In this document: one piece after another, positions 45,027 to 54,179 of the stretch
Layout: each line of letters opens with the position of its first letter
Numbering within the stretch: the first letter of the stretch is position 1
Source: Mesotaenium endlicherianum
Lineage: Eukaryota > Streptophyta > Zygnematophyceae > Zygnematales > Mesotaeniaceae
Direction of reading: 5' to 3'
NCBI GenBank assembly: GCA_009602735.1
Contig: WELA01007082.1
Location: 62,001 to 126,000 of the forward strand
Length of the DNA: 64,000 bases
Program-made: the position numbers and the translations under genes
Notes under the pieces: model-generated
Databases searched by the model: none
Seen by the model: only the letters and a program-made list of their open reading frames with translations
What the model was told of the DNA's origin: nothing

Positions 45027-46559
45027 ATGAAATCATTTATACTGGGTTCTTTATTGCTCTTTGCTTTGTTTGCATCTGCCCAAACACCGGAAGATGCATT
45101 GCGTACCGCCTGGTTTACACAGAATGGTACGGCACGCAACGTTGCAATTGGTGGTGTGATGGGTTCTCTGGGTGGGGAGATCACAGCCAACCACGTGAAC
45201 CCCGCGGGTATTGGTATGTACAAGACCAATGAGTTGGTTTTATCTCCTGCGTTTTTATTGAACAATAATAAATTCAATTTCAGGGGTTCCGATACCACCA
45301 GTAGTCTCAACCGTTTCAACTACGGCACATCGGGTTTTATTCTCAGTTCGGCTAATCACGATGGCGCCAGGAAGTGGACGAGTAGCGCATTCGCTTTATC
45401 GGTGATGGAAGTAGCGAATTATAACAACCATATCCAGTTCAAAGGTTTCAATAATTTCAGTTCTTATTCCGAGCAATTCCTGGAAGAGCTTACGCGCGAC
45501 CGTGCCGATACCAATGCAGCGCTCAGCAATTATATTTTTGGTTCTTCACTTGCCTTCCGCACCTACCTGGTAGATACATTGCAGGGACCCGGCGGCACGC
45601 TGGCCGGTTATCAAAGCATGGTGCCCATTTCAACAGGTGTGAATCAATTGTATAATGCCGTTACACGCGGCGGATACCATGAGATCGCTTTGGGATTCGC
45701 CGGCAATATGGATGATAAATTATACATAGGCGGCAGCTTCACCATTCCGGTGATCAGTTATGCACGTGATCTCACCTATACAGAAACGGATGCCACCAAT
45801 AATCCAAACAATCATTTTGCTTATTCCACTTTTAAAGAGCAGTTCAGTTCCCGGGGTATAGGTATTGGTGGTAAGTTCGGTATCATTTATAAACCGAAGG
45901 ATTTCTGGCGCATAGGCTTCGCGATACACACGCCGCAATTCATTGGCTTCAAAGATGAACTCAGGGCATCTATGACTACCAATACCGAAGGTTTTGCAGG
46001 AACAGTAAGTGAGACCAGCGACCGGCTCAACAGCGGCAATCCCGGCAGACGTTCCTACAACCTGTTAACTCCCTGGAGGGCTATTGTCAGTGGTAGTTAT
46101 GTATTCCGTGAGATCAGGGATACACGTTTGCAAAGGGCTTTCATCAGCGCCGATCTCGAGTATGTGAATTACCGCGGCGCCCGTTTTTATTCTACCGATG
46201 GTGGTGATCAGGCATTAGCAAATTATTATCACCAGGTGAACGATGCCGTTAAAGCATCTTATAAAGGCAATATCAATTTCAAATTAGGCGGTGAACTCAA
46301 ACTGCACACCATTATGTTCCGGTTGGGAGGCGCCTACTATGGCAGTCCCTATGCAGATGCCGCCATCAAAGCCAACCGTATTGTGGCCAGCGGCGGTATT
46401 GGTTACCGCGATCATGGTATTTTCATCGATCTCGGCTATGCGCATGCTTTCAACACAGATGCACAATTCCCCTATCGCCTCAACGATAAGCCCAACACTT
46501 TTGCAGAACAAAGCGGCAGCGCCGGTAACCTCATGTTAACTTTCGGGGTAAAACTCTGA
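45027..46559 (+). CDS. Outer-membrane barrel protein of the OmpP1/FadL-like group
   Basis: 510 residues with a signal peptide (LLFALFASAQ). After it comes ARNVAIGGVMGSLGGEITANHVNPAGIGMY, close to the N-terminal plug pattern of FadL- and PorV-like barrels (A-x-GG-x-x-A-x-x-x-NPAG). The C-terminus alternates as in barrel strands and ends LTFGVKL. Transport of hydrophobic compounds is the usual role; PorV function in T9SS cannot be claimed. ATG 45027 starts the signal peptide. Overlaps convergent miaA by 24 bases. Confidence 0.8.
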   Translation: MKSFILGSLLLFALFASAQTPEDALRTAWFTQNGTARNVAIGGVMGSLGGEITANHVNPAGIGMYKTNELVLSPAFLLNNNKFNFRGSDTTSSLNRFNYGTSGFILSSANHDGARKWTSSAFALSVMEVANYNNHIQFKGFNNFSSYSEQFLEELTRDRADTNAALSNYIFGSSLAFRTYLVDTLQGPGGTLAGYQSMVPISTGVNQLYNAVTRGGYHEIALGFAGNMDDKLYIGGSFTIPVISYARDLTYTETDATNNPNNHFAYSTFKEQFSSRGIGIGGKFGIIYKPKDFWRIGFAIHTPQFIGFKDELRASMTTNTEGFAGTVSETSDRLNSGNPGRRSYNLLTPWRAIVSGSYVFREIRDTRLQRAFISADLEYVNYRGARFYSTDGGDQALANYYHQVNDAVKASYKGNINFKLGGELKLHTIMFRLGGAYYGSPYADAAIKANRIVASGGIGYRDHGIFIDLGYAHAFNTDAQFPYRLNDKPNTFAEQSGSAGNLMLTFGVKL

Positions 46560-47447
46560 TAGCCACTGACCAGCATTTCGCGCATCGATCCATTGAATGG
46601 AGCTGTCTTTTTTAAACCAGGTCATCTGCCGCTTGGCATAATGACGGGTATTTTGTTTGATCAGGTGAACCGCTTCGTCTAGCGAATATTGTCCAGCCAG
46701 ATACTGGAACAATTCTTTATAACCCACCGTTTGCAACGCATTGAGGTGTTGATACGCAGCAACTGAACGGACCTCTTCCAGCAAACCTGCTTCCATCATC
46801 TGGTCTACCCGCGCATTGATGCGTTCGTATAAGCGCTCACGGGGAAGTTCCAGTCCAATCTTTGATACAGTAAATGAACGCGCTACCTGGTTGCGTTGAC
46901 GAAAGACAGTAATAGATTGCCCCGTAGCTTCCATAATTTCCAATGCACGCATGAGGCGTTGCGGGTTCTGTTGTTCGGCTATTTCCCAGAAAGCGGGGTC
47001 TTTGGTGCGCAATTCCTGTTGCAACCAGTCCAACCCTTTTTCGTTGTATGTATCTATGATCTGCTTGCGCACCAACGGCGACACCGCAGGCATTTCATCC
47101 AATCCTTCACAAAAAGTTTTGATGTACAAACCGGTGCCGCCTACCATCACCGCATACTGTTGCTGTTGGAAAATTTCATCAGCCGCCTGTAATGCATATT
47201 GCTCAAAGCTTGCTGCATTTATCTCTTCTTTCACCGAATGAGAGGCAATGAAATAATGTTTCACGGCTGCCAGTTCTTCGGGTGAAGGCCTGGCTACGCC
47301 AATATTCAGTTCCCGGTAACATTGCCTGGAGTCGGCAGAGATAATGTTTGTATGTAAGCGCCGCGCGAGATCAACGGCAACAGCTGTTTTCCCTACTGCA
47401 GTAGGACCAACAATGATGATAACATGTTTTGCTGCAACTGGCTGCAT
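46536..47447 (-). CDS. miaA: tRNA dimethylallyltransferase
   Basis: 303 residues. MiaA adds the dimethylallyl group to A37 of tRNAs reading U-initial codons. The P-loop GPTAVGKT (about 12-19), DSRQCYRELNIGVARP, VGGTGLYIKTFCEG and RLMRALEIMEATG are all family marks, and the C-terminal NTRHYAKRQMTWFKKD closes the domain. ATG 47447 is preferred over TTG 47456. The PRiA4-type gene ends 9 bases upstream on the same strand. Confidence 0.95.
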   Translation of the reverse strand: MQPVAAKHVIIIVGPTAVGKTAVAVDLARRLHTNIISADSRQCYRELNIGVARPSPEELAAVKHYFIASHSVKEEINAASFEQYALQAADEIFQQQQYAVMVGGTGLYIKTFCEGLDEMPAVSPLVRKQIIDTYNEKGLDWLQQELRTKDPAFWEIAEQQNPQRLMRALEIMEATGQSITVFRQRNQVARSFTVSKIGLELPRERLYERINARVDQMMEAGLLEEVRSVAAYQHLNALQTVGYKELFQYLAGQYSLDEAVHLIKQNTRHYAKRQMTWFKKDSSIQWIDARNAGQWLSEFYPES

Positions 47448-47456
47448 AAGCCGCAA

Positions 47457-48017
47457 TTAAAAATCTTCTTCACCCCCGTTGTTCCCTTCTTCTTCGTGTT
47501 CTCCTCCCTTTTCTTCTCCTTCCTCACCAAAACCCTCTGTTGCTTCTGAGAGATCATATTTCTCTTCTATATCTGCAAATTTATCGCCCAACAGACTTTT
47601 GGTTCCATATTGTTGCGGGCCGATCCCTTCTGTTCTTGAGATAGCAGGATAAGTGATCTTGCTGCTTTCTTCCTTGCTTACATTGATGAGTTCTACCAGG
47701 AAGGTCCAGTTCTTTGTAAAATCATACACATAAATGAAGCGCTGGTTGGTATCCCTGATCTCACTGCCGATGGTAGTCTCAGACATGAGCAATGGTTCGG
47801 CAACATAAGATTTATTGTATTTGGCAAAACTGATCTCCCTGCCCCTTTGCCAGTTATCGTTACTCCTGAAAAATGTAGCCTGGTGCTTGCTATCAAATTC
47901 ATACGCTTTCAGGATCGCAAAATGCAGGTCCTGAAAAAACTGTTTGTGCTGTATGACGATGTCCCTGTAAACCGCATCATCTTCTTCCAGATATACCCTG
48001 AATTTTAAAACAGCCAT
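47457..48017 (-). CDS. PRiA4_ORF3-like (IS1096 passenger TnpR-like) protein
   Basis: 186 residues. The first ~135 match the plasmid pRiA4b ORF-3-like domain: KFRVYLEEDDAVYRDIVI, FFQDLHFAILKAYEFDSKH, FIYVYDFTKNWTFLVELI and TEGIGPQQYG. The final 35 residues are almost all Glu/Gly/Asn, an acidic tail. Despite the family name there is no sign of a transposon here; in Bacteroidota this gene commonly sits by miaA and its role is unknown. Confidence 0.85.
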   Translation of the reverse strand: MAVLKFRVYLEEDDAVYRDIVIQHKQFFQDLHFAILKAYEFDSKHQATFFRSNDNWQRGREISFAKYNKSYVAEPLLMSETTIGSEIRDTNQRFIYVYDFTKNWTFLVELINVSKEESSKITYPAISRTEGIGPQQYGTKSLLGDKFADIEEKYDLSEATEGFGEEGEEKGGEHEEEGNNGGEEDF

Positions 48018-48061
48018 TCTTCGTGAATTGTTAGTTGTTTATAATTGCTGCAAAATACAAT

Positions 48062-49480
48062 TTATTCAACGGCCTGCAAGTGCAGTTCCTTGCCCTTTTC
48101 AAGCATGAAATGGTAGGCCGCTTCATAGTTGTTGGGAATAACACCGTCCAGTATTGCTTCCCGTATCGCATCTTTGATGATGCCTACTTTCTTGCCTGGT
48201 GCCAATCCGAATGTTTGCATGATCATCTCCCCTGTTACAGGCGGTTGCCAGTTGCGGATACGGTCGCTTTCTTCCACCTGGTGTAATCTTTCCCGCACCA
48301 GCTCGAAGTTTTGCAGGTATCTTTTTACTTTCAGTTTATTCTTGCTGGTGATATCCGCTTCACAAAGCATCATCAATTCATCTATGTCTTCACCTGCATC
48401 AAACAGTAACCGGCGGATGGCGCTATCGGTAATATTTTCTTTGGTAAGGCTGATAGGTCGCAAGTGCAACAGCACCAACTTCTGTACCAGTTTCATCTTT
48501 TCATTGAGCGGCAGTTTGAGCTTGGTAAAAATCTTCGGAACCATCCTGGCTCCCACTACTTCATGTCCGTGAAAAGTCCACCCATGCCCTTCTTCAAACT
48601 TTTTGGTAGCCGGCTTGCCTATATCGTGCAGCAATGCTGCCCATCGCAACCAGAGATCGCTTGTTTTATCGGCAATATTATCCAACACTTGCAGGGTGTG
48701 GTAAAAATTATCCTTGTGTCCCTTTCCATCTATGTATTCTGCTCCATGCAGTTCTACCATTTGCGGGAAGATCAGTTGCAGGAGCCCGCTTTTAAACAGC
48801 AGGTCCCACCCAATCGATGGCCGGTCGCACAACATGATCTTGTTCAACTCGTCGGTGATCCTTTCCTGTGAAACAATTTTGATTCGTTTGGCATTTTCTC
48901 CAATAGCAGCAAAGGTTTCAGGCAATATGGTAAACCGCAATTGGGCTGCAAACCTTATGGCGCGCATCATCCGCAACGGATCGTCGCTGAATGTCTGCGC
49001 AGGGGTCAGTGGCGTCTGGATGATCTTCCGTTCAATATCCCTCACCCCATTGAAAGGATCGACCAGCTTGCCAAAATCTTTTTTGTTCAGGCTGATGGCA
49101 AGTGCATTGATAGTAAAATCCCTCCTGTTCTGATCGTCTTCAATAGTGCCGGGCGTTACTTCCGGCTTGCGGCTATGTGAGCGGTAACTTTCTTTCCGGG
49201 CGCCTACGAATTCCACTTCAAAATCGTCGAGTTTGATCTGTGCCGTACCGAAATTCTTAAAATAAGCCACTTGTGGTTTGGGCTTGAACATTTCTGCCAC
49301 TTTGTGTGCCAGCGCAATGCCATCTCCCATACAAACAATATCAGCATCTTTGGTAGGTCTGCCAATGATCTTGTCGCGCACAAATCCTCCTATGAGATAA
49401 CAAGGCGTATCCAAAGCTGTTGCAGCTTTCGCAATTTTCTCCAGTACCTGCTTTTCCTTATCAGAGCAAACTATGTCCAT
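48062..49480 (-). CDS. cca: CCA tRNA nucleotidyltransferase with HD domain
   Basis: 472 residues. The class II nucleotidyltransferase head has [20 protein letters not shown] with the two metal-binding aspartates, [27 protein letters not shown]; the middle carries an HD phosphohydrolase motif ([12 protein letters not shown]). It adds or repairs the CCA end of tRNAs. ATG 49480 ([16 protein letters not shown]) fits the family; the longer frame from 49618 overlaps the next gene. Confidence 0.94.
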   Translation of the reverse strand: MDIVCSDKEKQVLEKIAKAATALDTPCYLIGGFVRDKIIGRPTKDADIVCMGDGIALAHKVAEMFKPKPQVAYFKNFGTAQIKLDDFEVEFVGARKESYRSHSRKPEVTPGTIEDDQNRRDFTINALAISLNKKDFGKLVDPFNGVRDIERKIIQTPLTPAQTFSDDPLRMMRAIRFAAQLRFTILPETFAAIGENAKRIKIVSQERITDELNKIMLCDRPSIGWDLLFKSGLLQLIFPQMVELHGAEYIDGKGHKDNFYHTLQVLDNIADKTSDLWLRWAALLHDIGKPATKKFEEGHGWTFHGHEVVGARMVPKIFTKLKLPLNEKMKLVQKLVLLHLRPISLTKENITDSAIRRLLFDAGEDIDELMMLCEADITSKNKLKVKRYLQNFELVRERLHQVEESDRIRNWQPPVTGEMIMQTFGLAPGKKVGIIKDAIREAILDGVIPNNYEAAYHFMLEKGKELHLQAVE

Positions 49481-49512
49481 AAACTGCAAATGTAGCGCTG
49501 TTTTGTTTTGGA

Positions 49513-50511
49513 TCAACGGGGAAGACAATCGAGCAATTGCCGGGTGGTGATATGCCTTGCACAATGGAAATGGGTTTGCGGACAGGCCTTTTTTCCATGG
49601 AGTCCGCAAGGCCTGCACGAAAGTGCCTCTGTTACTTCCACAATATGACTGTTATCAGACAATGGCCCATATCCAAATGCGGGAATAGTGGAACAATAAA
49701 CAGCCGTTACCGGTGCATTCACTGCCGATGCAAAATGCATCGGTGCAGAATCATTCACATAATTCATCAGCGCTCCCTGCATCAGGGCAGCCGACTGCAG
49801 GAAGCTAAGTTTGCCGGCTAAATTTTCTACTTGTCTGCCCTGCACGGCATTCGTCATCTCATCACACAATGCCCGATCGCCGGGTGCACCCAGCAGGTAC
49901 ACTTTATATTCCGCCGGCAAAGATCCGATCAACGATATCCATTGATCGGCCGGAAATTGTTTGGTGAACCATACCGATGCGGGAGCCATGCAAACATAAG
50001 CCTGTAATTGCATGGAAGCTACCGCTTGCATATCCTGCTGCGATGGATACAACCTGGGCCTGGCCGCATGCTCATCCGTTAAAGAGGCAATCAACAAGTG
50101 ATTGCGTTCTATTTCATGGATGCCTTTGCCTTCTTCTGAAAACACATGCCGGATAATATCTGTGAACAAAAAACTAAATGGGTTTTTATCAAAACCAATC
50201 GTTCTGCGGGCCCCAGAAAAAGCGGTGAGCAAACCGGTTGCAGCATAACGCTGTACATTGATCACACAATCGTACCGGTTGGACCTGATCTGTTTCAGCA
50301 GTTTGAACAGGTTGCGGTATTTATTTTTCTTTTTATCCCATACCAGTACTTCGTGTACATAAGGATGTTGTATGAACAAGGATTCATTTCCTTTTCTAAC
50401 AGCTATATCAATGGAAGCCTGGGGAAAATATGCGTGCAGTTTTTCAAGCAACCCTGTTGCCAATACAACATCCCCGATAAAAGCGGTCTGAACGACCAGG
50501 ACTTTCTGCAT
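49513..50511 (-). CDS. Glycosyltransferase family 9 (heptosyltransferase-like)
   Basis: 332 residues, GT-B fold. The N-terminus [23 protein letters not shown] is the usual GT9 start; [17 protein letters not shown] and the C-terminal [20 protein letters not shown] match the nucleotide-sugar site of LPS heptosyltransferases. A Cys-rich end ([21 protein letters not shown]) is common in this group. It probably adds a sugar to the LPS core. ATG 50511 is the family start. Confidence 0.92.
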   Translation of the reverse strand: MQKVLVVQTAFIGDVVLATGLLEKLHAYFPQASIDIAVRKGNESLFIQHPYVHEVLVWDKKKNKYRNLFKLLKQIRSNRYDCVINVQRYAATGLLTAFSGARRTIGFDKNPFSFLFTDIIRHVFSEEGKGIHEIERNHLLIASLTDEHAARPRLYPSQQDMQAVASMQLQAYVCMAPASVWFTKQFPADQWISLIGSLPAEYKVYLLGAPGDRALCDEMTNAVQGRQVENLAGKLSFLQSAALMQGALMNYVNDSAPMHFASAVNAPVTAVYCSTIPAFGYGPLSDNSHIVEVTEALSCRPCGLHGKKACPQTHFHCARHITTRQLLDCLPR

Positions 50512-50546
50512 CAGCAAAAATAATTTTTTTAACGCACTTAAAGAGA

Positions 50547-50621
50547 AGTTGTTAGTTGTCAGATGATAGTTGTGAGAAATAATTCCGCCAACTAACAACT
50601 ATCATCTGACAACTAACAACT
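50547..50621. repeat. 27-bp perfect inverted repeat with 21-base loop
   Basis: The arm at 50547-50573 (beginning AGTTGTTAGTTGTCAG) is exactly complementary to 50595-50621. It fills most of the gap between the glycosyltransferase gene and a small gene, ending 2 bases before the stop codon of the latter. The arms are built of repeated GTTAGTTGT-type units. It may end transcription of the small gene or be a small repeat element. Confidence 0.85.
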
Positions 50622-50623
50622 CT

Positions 50624-50842
50624 TTATTCGTATTCCAATTCGTTGCTGAAAAACTCCCAGTCGAACAACAGGAAGCTTGAAGAAATACTTTTCAGGGAAA
50701 ATTCACTTCTGTTCCTTTTGTGTGAAGAACGATGGCGAAGCCTGGTGGAGCTAATGGCATGACGGTCTATCCCAAGGCTGAGTACAGCGTTGATGAATGA
50801 ATGCATTTTTTCACTTGGGACGTCTAAAATAACCCTTGCCAT
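50624..50842 (-). CDS. Hypothetical protein, 72 aa
   Basis: A 72-residue protein starting MARVILDVPSEKMHSFINAV, which is conserved-looking in small cytosolic Bacteroidota proteins I recall, then a basic Arg/His/Ser-rich stretch and an aromatic-acidic end (FDWEFFSNELEYE). No membrane segment, no known domain. The beta-helix-like start could suit a small dimeric protein. It stands alone, flanked by the long inverted repeat downstream and a 165-base gap upstream that shows nothing else. Confidence 0.6.
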   Translation of the reverse strand: MARVILDVPSEKMHSFINAVLSLGIDRHAISSTRLRHRSSHKRNRSEFSLKSISSSFLLFDWEFFSNELEYE

Positions 50843-51007
50843 ATACAGTATTTACCTGTTTTAGGATATCAACTTTAAGTTCGATATTTTTTCCGGGTTC
50901 TACAAACAAAAAGGGTTAAAATTAGTATTAAACTAATGTTACCTCGCAAGCGGCTCTTTTACAGTTATTTAAAGATGTCCATGTGAAAAATAAGTCCCCT
51001 GAAGCGC

Positions 51008-51586
51008 TTAAGGCCTTATGATACTCAGGCTGCCGTCTTTCTCCCATTTAATGACGGAAGACGGTTTGGCATAGTCTTCTTCATCGCGCCTGTATTTGAC
51101 TACATAATCCACCCCCTCGTGAATGACCGGCTCTATATCCCGGAAACACTGCGGTGGCGGGTATCCTGAAAGGTTGGCCGATGTACTGACGATGGGTTTT
51201 CTGAACCGGCGGATCAGGTGCTTGCAGAAGGTATCGCCGCAAATCCGTATGGCCACCGAACCATCGGCTCCCAGCAGGTTGGATGCCAGCCCCACCCCTC
51301 CTTCATAAATGACCGTGGTAGGTTTGGTAACCCCTTTGATATAATCGAATATTTGCAGGTCGGGCTGGGTTACGTGGCGAAGGATATCTTTTTCATCGGC
51401 CACCAGCACGATCATGGCTTTGTTATCGGCCCTGTGCTTCAGTTGGTAAATCCTTTTCACCGCATCTTCATTGGTAGCATCGCAACCGATACCCCAGATG
51501 GTATCCGTAGGATACAGGATCAGTCCTCCTTTTTGCAATACATCGAGACAGGCATCAATATCTTGTTGGAATGGAAGCATCTTCAT
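51008..51586 (-). CDS. L-threonylcarbamoyladenylate synthase (TsaC/Sua5/YrdC family)
   Basis: 192 residues, single YrdC-type domain. It makes threonylcarbamoyl-AMP from Thr, bicarbonate and ATP for t6A37 in tRNA. Family marks are GGLILYPTDTIWGIGCDATN, RIYQLKHRADNKAMIVLV, KPTTVIYEG, SVAIRIC and KPIVSTSANLSGYPPP. YciO-like paralogues without this activity exist; the KHRADNK and STSANLSG motifs favour a true synthase. It is divergent from dapD with an 88-base gap. Confidence 0.92.
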   Translation of the reverse strand: MKMLPFQQDIDACLDVLQKGGLILYPTDTIWGIGCDATNEDAVKRIYQLKHRADNKAMIVLVADEKDILRHVTQPDLQIFDYIKGVTKPTTVIYEGGVGLASNLLGADGSVAIRICGDTFCKHLIRRFRKPIVSTSANLSGYPPPQCFRDIEPVIHEGVDYVVKYRRDEEDYAKPSSVIKWEKDGSLSIIRP

Positions 51587-51651
51587 ACAAAATTACCGGC
51601 AGCAAATTACAAATTGTAACGCAGATACATGCTGCAAAAGCCATGATACTG

Positions 51652-51659
51652 TATGTTTG
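51652..51659 (+). promoter_or_regulatory. Candidate -7 box for dapD
   Basis: TATGTTTG matches TAnnTTTG, 15 bases before the dapD ATG. No clear -33 element. Confidence 0.45.
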
Positions 51660-51674
51660 CACAAAAAACTGACC

Positions 51675-52490
51675 ATGGAATCATTGAAAGCCCTGATACA
51701 GGAAGCCTGGGGCAACCGGGAGTTATTGAAAGAAGTGACCTACACCGAAGCCGTTCGCACCATTATTGAAGAGGTTGACAAAGGCAGGCTGCGTGTAGCT
51801 TCCCCGGAGAATGGCCGGTGGGTGGTGAACGAGTGGGTGAAACAGGCTATTTTGATGTATTTCAGCATCCAGCAAATGCAGACCTGGTCTATCGCGCCTT
51901 TCGAATTTTACGACAAAATGCTCCTCAAAAATAATTACCGCGAACTGGGTGTAAGGGCTGTTCCCCATGCCGTAGCCCGTTATGGCGCTTTCCTGGGCAG
52001 GAATGTGGTACTCATGCCCAGCTATGTGAACATTGGCGCATACGTAGATGAGGGCACCATGGTAGACACCTGGGCCACCGTGGGAAGCTGTGCCCAGATA
52101 GGCAAAGGCGTTCACCTGAGTGGTGGCGTAGGCATCGGTGGCGTGCTCGAACCATTGCAGGCGAGCCCCGTAATCATTGAAGACGGATGCTTTATCGGTA
52201 GCCGTTGCATTGTAGTAGAAGGCGTGATCATAGAAAAAGAAGCGGTGCTGGGCGCTAATGTGGTACTTACCCAATCAACCAAGATCATCGACGTTAGTGG
52301 GCCTGATCCCATTGAATACAAGGGCCGTGTTCCTGCCAGAAGTGTAGTGATCCCGGGCAGCTATACCAAAAAGTTCAATGCGGGCGAATACCAGGTAAGC
52401 TGCGCCCTCATCATTGGTCAGCGTAAACCCAGTACAGACCTGAAAACCAGCCTCAACGACGCATTACGCGATTTCAATGTAAGCGTATAA
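51675..52490 (+). CDS. dapD: 2,3,4,5-tetrahydropyridine-2,6-dicarboxylate N-succinyltransferase
   Basis: 271 residues, the succinylase branch of lysine/diaminopimelate synthesis. A helical N-terminal domain is followed by a left-handed parallel beta-helix of hexapeptide repeats (about 105-235: ARYGAFLGRNVVLMPSYVNIGAYVDEG, TWATVGSCAQIGKGVHLSGG, GCFIGSRCIVVEGVIIEKEAVLGA). VNEWVKQAILMYFSI is typical of the first part. ATG 51675 is the family start; the frame is open upstream but that overlaps the synthase gene. Confidence 0.96.
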   Translation: MESLKALIQEAWGNRELLKEVTYTEAVRTIIEEVDKGRLRVASPENGRWVVNEWVKQAILMYFSIQQMQTWSIAPFEFYDKMLLKNNYRELGVRAVPHAVARYGAFLGRNVVLMPSYVNIGAYVDEGTMVDTWATVGSCAQIGKGVHLSGGVGIGGVLEPLQASPVIIEDGCFIGSRCIVVEGVIIEKEAVLGANVVLTQSTKIIDVSGPDPIEYKGRVPARSVVIPGSYTKKFNAGEYQVSCALIIGQRKPSTDLKTSLNDALRDFNVSV

Positions 52491-52523
52491 ACTCATTATT
52501 GACCGTTCAATTATACTTGATAG

Positions 52524-52897
52524 ATGGCAGCACAACGCATCGGGTTAAAAGGATTTTTGATCACGTTGCTGGGTGCTGTCTTCTTTTCTACCAAAGCCAT
52601 TTTTGTAAAACTGGCTTTTCATGATACAGGCACCGATGCCGTTACTTTACTCACGGTGCGCATGTTATTCTCCCTGCCCTTGCCATTATTGCAACCGTAC
52701 TGCCTTCTTTTATGATGAGTGCCGGTATGAAAAGCATTGGCAGTAACAATGTAGCCATCATCACCAGTATTGGTCCTGTTTCCACCATCCTGCAGGCGCA
52801 TTTTATCCTTGGCGAACCCATATTGGGCTTACAGCTAGCCGGTACAGCACTGGTGATCATAGGCCTATTGTTCATCGGCTGGCGCTCGGCGAATTGA
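52524..52897 (+). pseudogene. EamA/DMT-family transporter gene with large internal deletion
   Basis: The first ~52 codons give the start of a DMT permease (GFLITLLGAVFFSTKAIFVKLAF, LLTVRMLFSLP) and then, in another frame, its last ~70 residues appear (IIATVLPSFMMSAGMKSIG, IGPVSTILQAHFILGEP, LVIIGLLFIGWR). Intact members have about 290-300 residues and ten membrane segments; here roughly 170 middle residues are missing and the frames do not match at the junction near 52680. It cannot make a working transporter. Confidence 0.8.
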
Positions 52898-53017
52898 TGG
52901 GTGTCTGTCATTTACCGAGGTTTTTCCGTCACTTACCGCCTTTCCTACTGTACCTGCCTAAAGAGGCTTCTCCGGCTTTTTTCGTGCCACTAGATTTGTG
53001 CTATCAAAAGATAAATA

Positions 53018-53776
53018 ATGGAAGACTTCAACAAAAACATTCAAAACGAAAAACACAGCCGATTCTGGACCGGGCTGATATTTGTACTGATCGGCGTGGG
53101 GTTGCTGCTCCAGCAAATAAGCGCGCCCTTCCCTCACTGGCTGTTTACCTGGCCCATGATACTTATCATCATTGGGTTGATCTCAGGTATCAAACACAGG
53201 TTCCGGAATTTTTCCTGGTTTATCATTGCCGGCATTGGCGTGGTTTTCCTGATGGGAGAAGTATTCAATGATATGGACATGCGGACTTATATGTGGCCCA
53301 TCATCATCATCGGAGTAGGACTCATTTTCATGTTCCGCCCCAGGCGCAGGTCGCGCTGCTTCAACCGCTGGCAAGACCGGTACGGGAAATATGACTATGA
53401 TAAAGTACATGTATTTGGCGATGCAGAAATACATACAGAAGATGTGATCGACAGCGTATCAGTTTTCAGCGGCGTTAAAAAAACAGTCACATCGAAAAAT
53501 TTTAAGGGCGGGGAAATTTGTTGTTTCATGGGCGGCGCTGAAGTCAATCTGAGCCAGGCCGATATTACCGGCACCATCGTGATAGATATCACCCTCATTT
53601 TTGGCGGAGCCAAGCTCATCATCCCCCCGCATTGGGAAGTCAGGTCAGAGTCCGTGGCCATTTTCGCCGGTATCGATGACAAACGCCCGGTGCAGGCCAG
53701 CAATTTCGATCCTTCTAAAGTGATCATCATACGTGGCACCAGCATTTTTGGCGGCATTGAGATCAAAAGTTATTAA
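53018..53776 (+). CDS. LiaF-like membrane protein
   Basis: 252 residues. Four membrane segments in the first ~115 residues (WTGLIFVLIGVGLLL; WLFTWPMILIIIGLISG; FIIAGIGVVFLMG; MWPIIIIGVGLIFMF) are the LiaF transmembrane module; after a basic linker the C-terminal part (about 140-252) is the LiaF beta-rich domain (FSGVKKTV, FMGGAEVNLSQA, IFGGAKLIIP, IFGGIEIKSY). LiaF inhibits the LiaS kinase of Gram-positive envelope-stress systems. Here a LytS-type kinase and LytTR regulator follow, so a similar brake is plausible. Confidence 0.88.
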   Translation: MEDFNKNIQNEKHSRFWTGLIFVLIGVGLLLQQISAPFPHWLFTWPMILIIIGLISGIKHRFRNFSWFIIAGIGVVFLMGEVFNDMDMRTYMWPIIIIGVGLIFMFRPRRRSRCFNRWQDRYGKYDYDKVHVFGDAEIHTEDVIDSVSVFSGVKKTVTSKNFKGGEICCFMGGAEVNLSQADITGTIVIDITLIFGGAKLIIPPHWEVRSESVAIFAGIDDKRPVQASNFDPSKVIIIRGTSIFGGIEIKSY

Positions 53777-53814
53777 ATCAATTCAACTGTTTTCACCTTG
53801 TAAATTGATCTGTT

Positions 53815-54174
53815 ATGGAATGGTATCTTGCAAAACTGGTGTATCGCATCATTTGCGGCAATGGCGAACACCATGCACAGTTCGATGAACAACTCAGGCT
53901 CATCCATGCAGAAGACGAACTGCATGCCTTTAACAAAGCCCAGCTCACCGGCCAGAAAGAACAGGAAAATTTTTTCAACCAGGCCAACCACCTGGTGCAA
54001 TGGAAGTTCATCAACGTAACCGAGCTGCACAAACTGGAAAAGCTTACAGATGGCGCCGAAGTGTATTCCCGCATCAGGGAAGAAGATGACGGCCGTGCTT
54101 ACCAGCACTCCGTTCATGCAAAAGCGGGATATTTGTTGGAGCAGTGTACCGATAAATTCCTGGAAACTGTTTAA
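53815..54174 (+). CDS. DUF4288 domain protein
   Basis: 119 residues, starting EWYLAKLVYRIICGNGEHHAQFDEQLRLI, the DUF4288 signature (a small alpha/beta protein of unknown function). It is soluble, with no signal peptide. It lies 38 bases after the LiaF-like gene and 5 bases before the LytS-type kinase gene, so it is part of the same operon; a role in that signalling path is possible but not shown. Confidence 0.8.
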   Translation: MEWYLAKLVYRIICGNGEHHAQFDEQLRLIHAEDELHAFNKAQLTGQKEQENFFNQANHLVQWKFINVTELHKLEKLTDGAEVYSRIREEDDGRAYQHSVHAKAGYLLEQCTDKFLETV

Positions 54175-54179
54175 CCGAT

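Noticed and set aside
45027-46559. Calling the barrel PorV of the type IX secretion system
   Set aside because: The N-terminal pattern is shared by several FadL-like families; no T9SS partner gene is adjacent.
47457-48017. Transposon remnant suggested by the name IS1096 passenger-like
   Set aside because: No transposase, terminal repeats or target duplication is nearby; the gene sits tightly in a housekeeping context.
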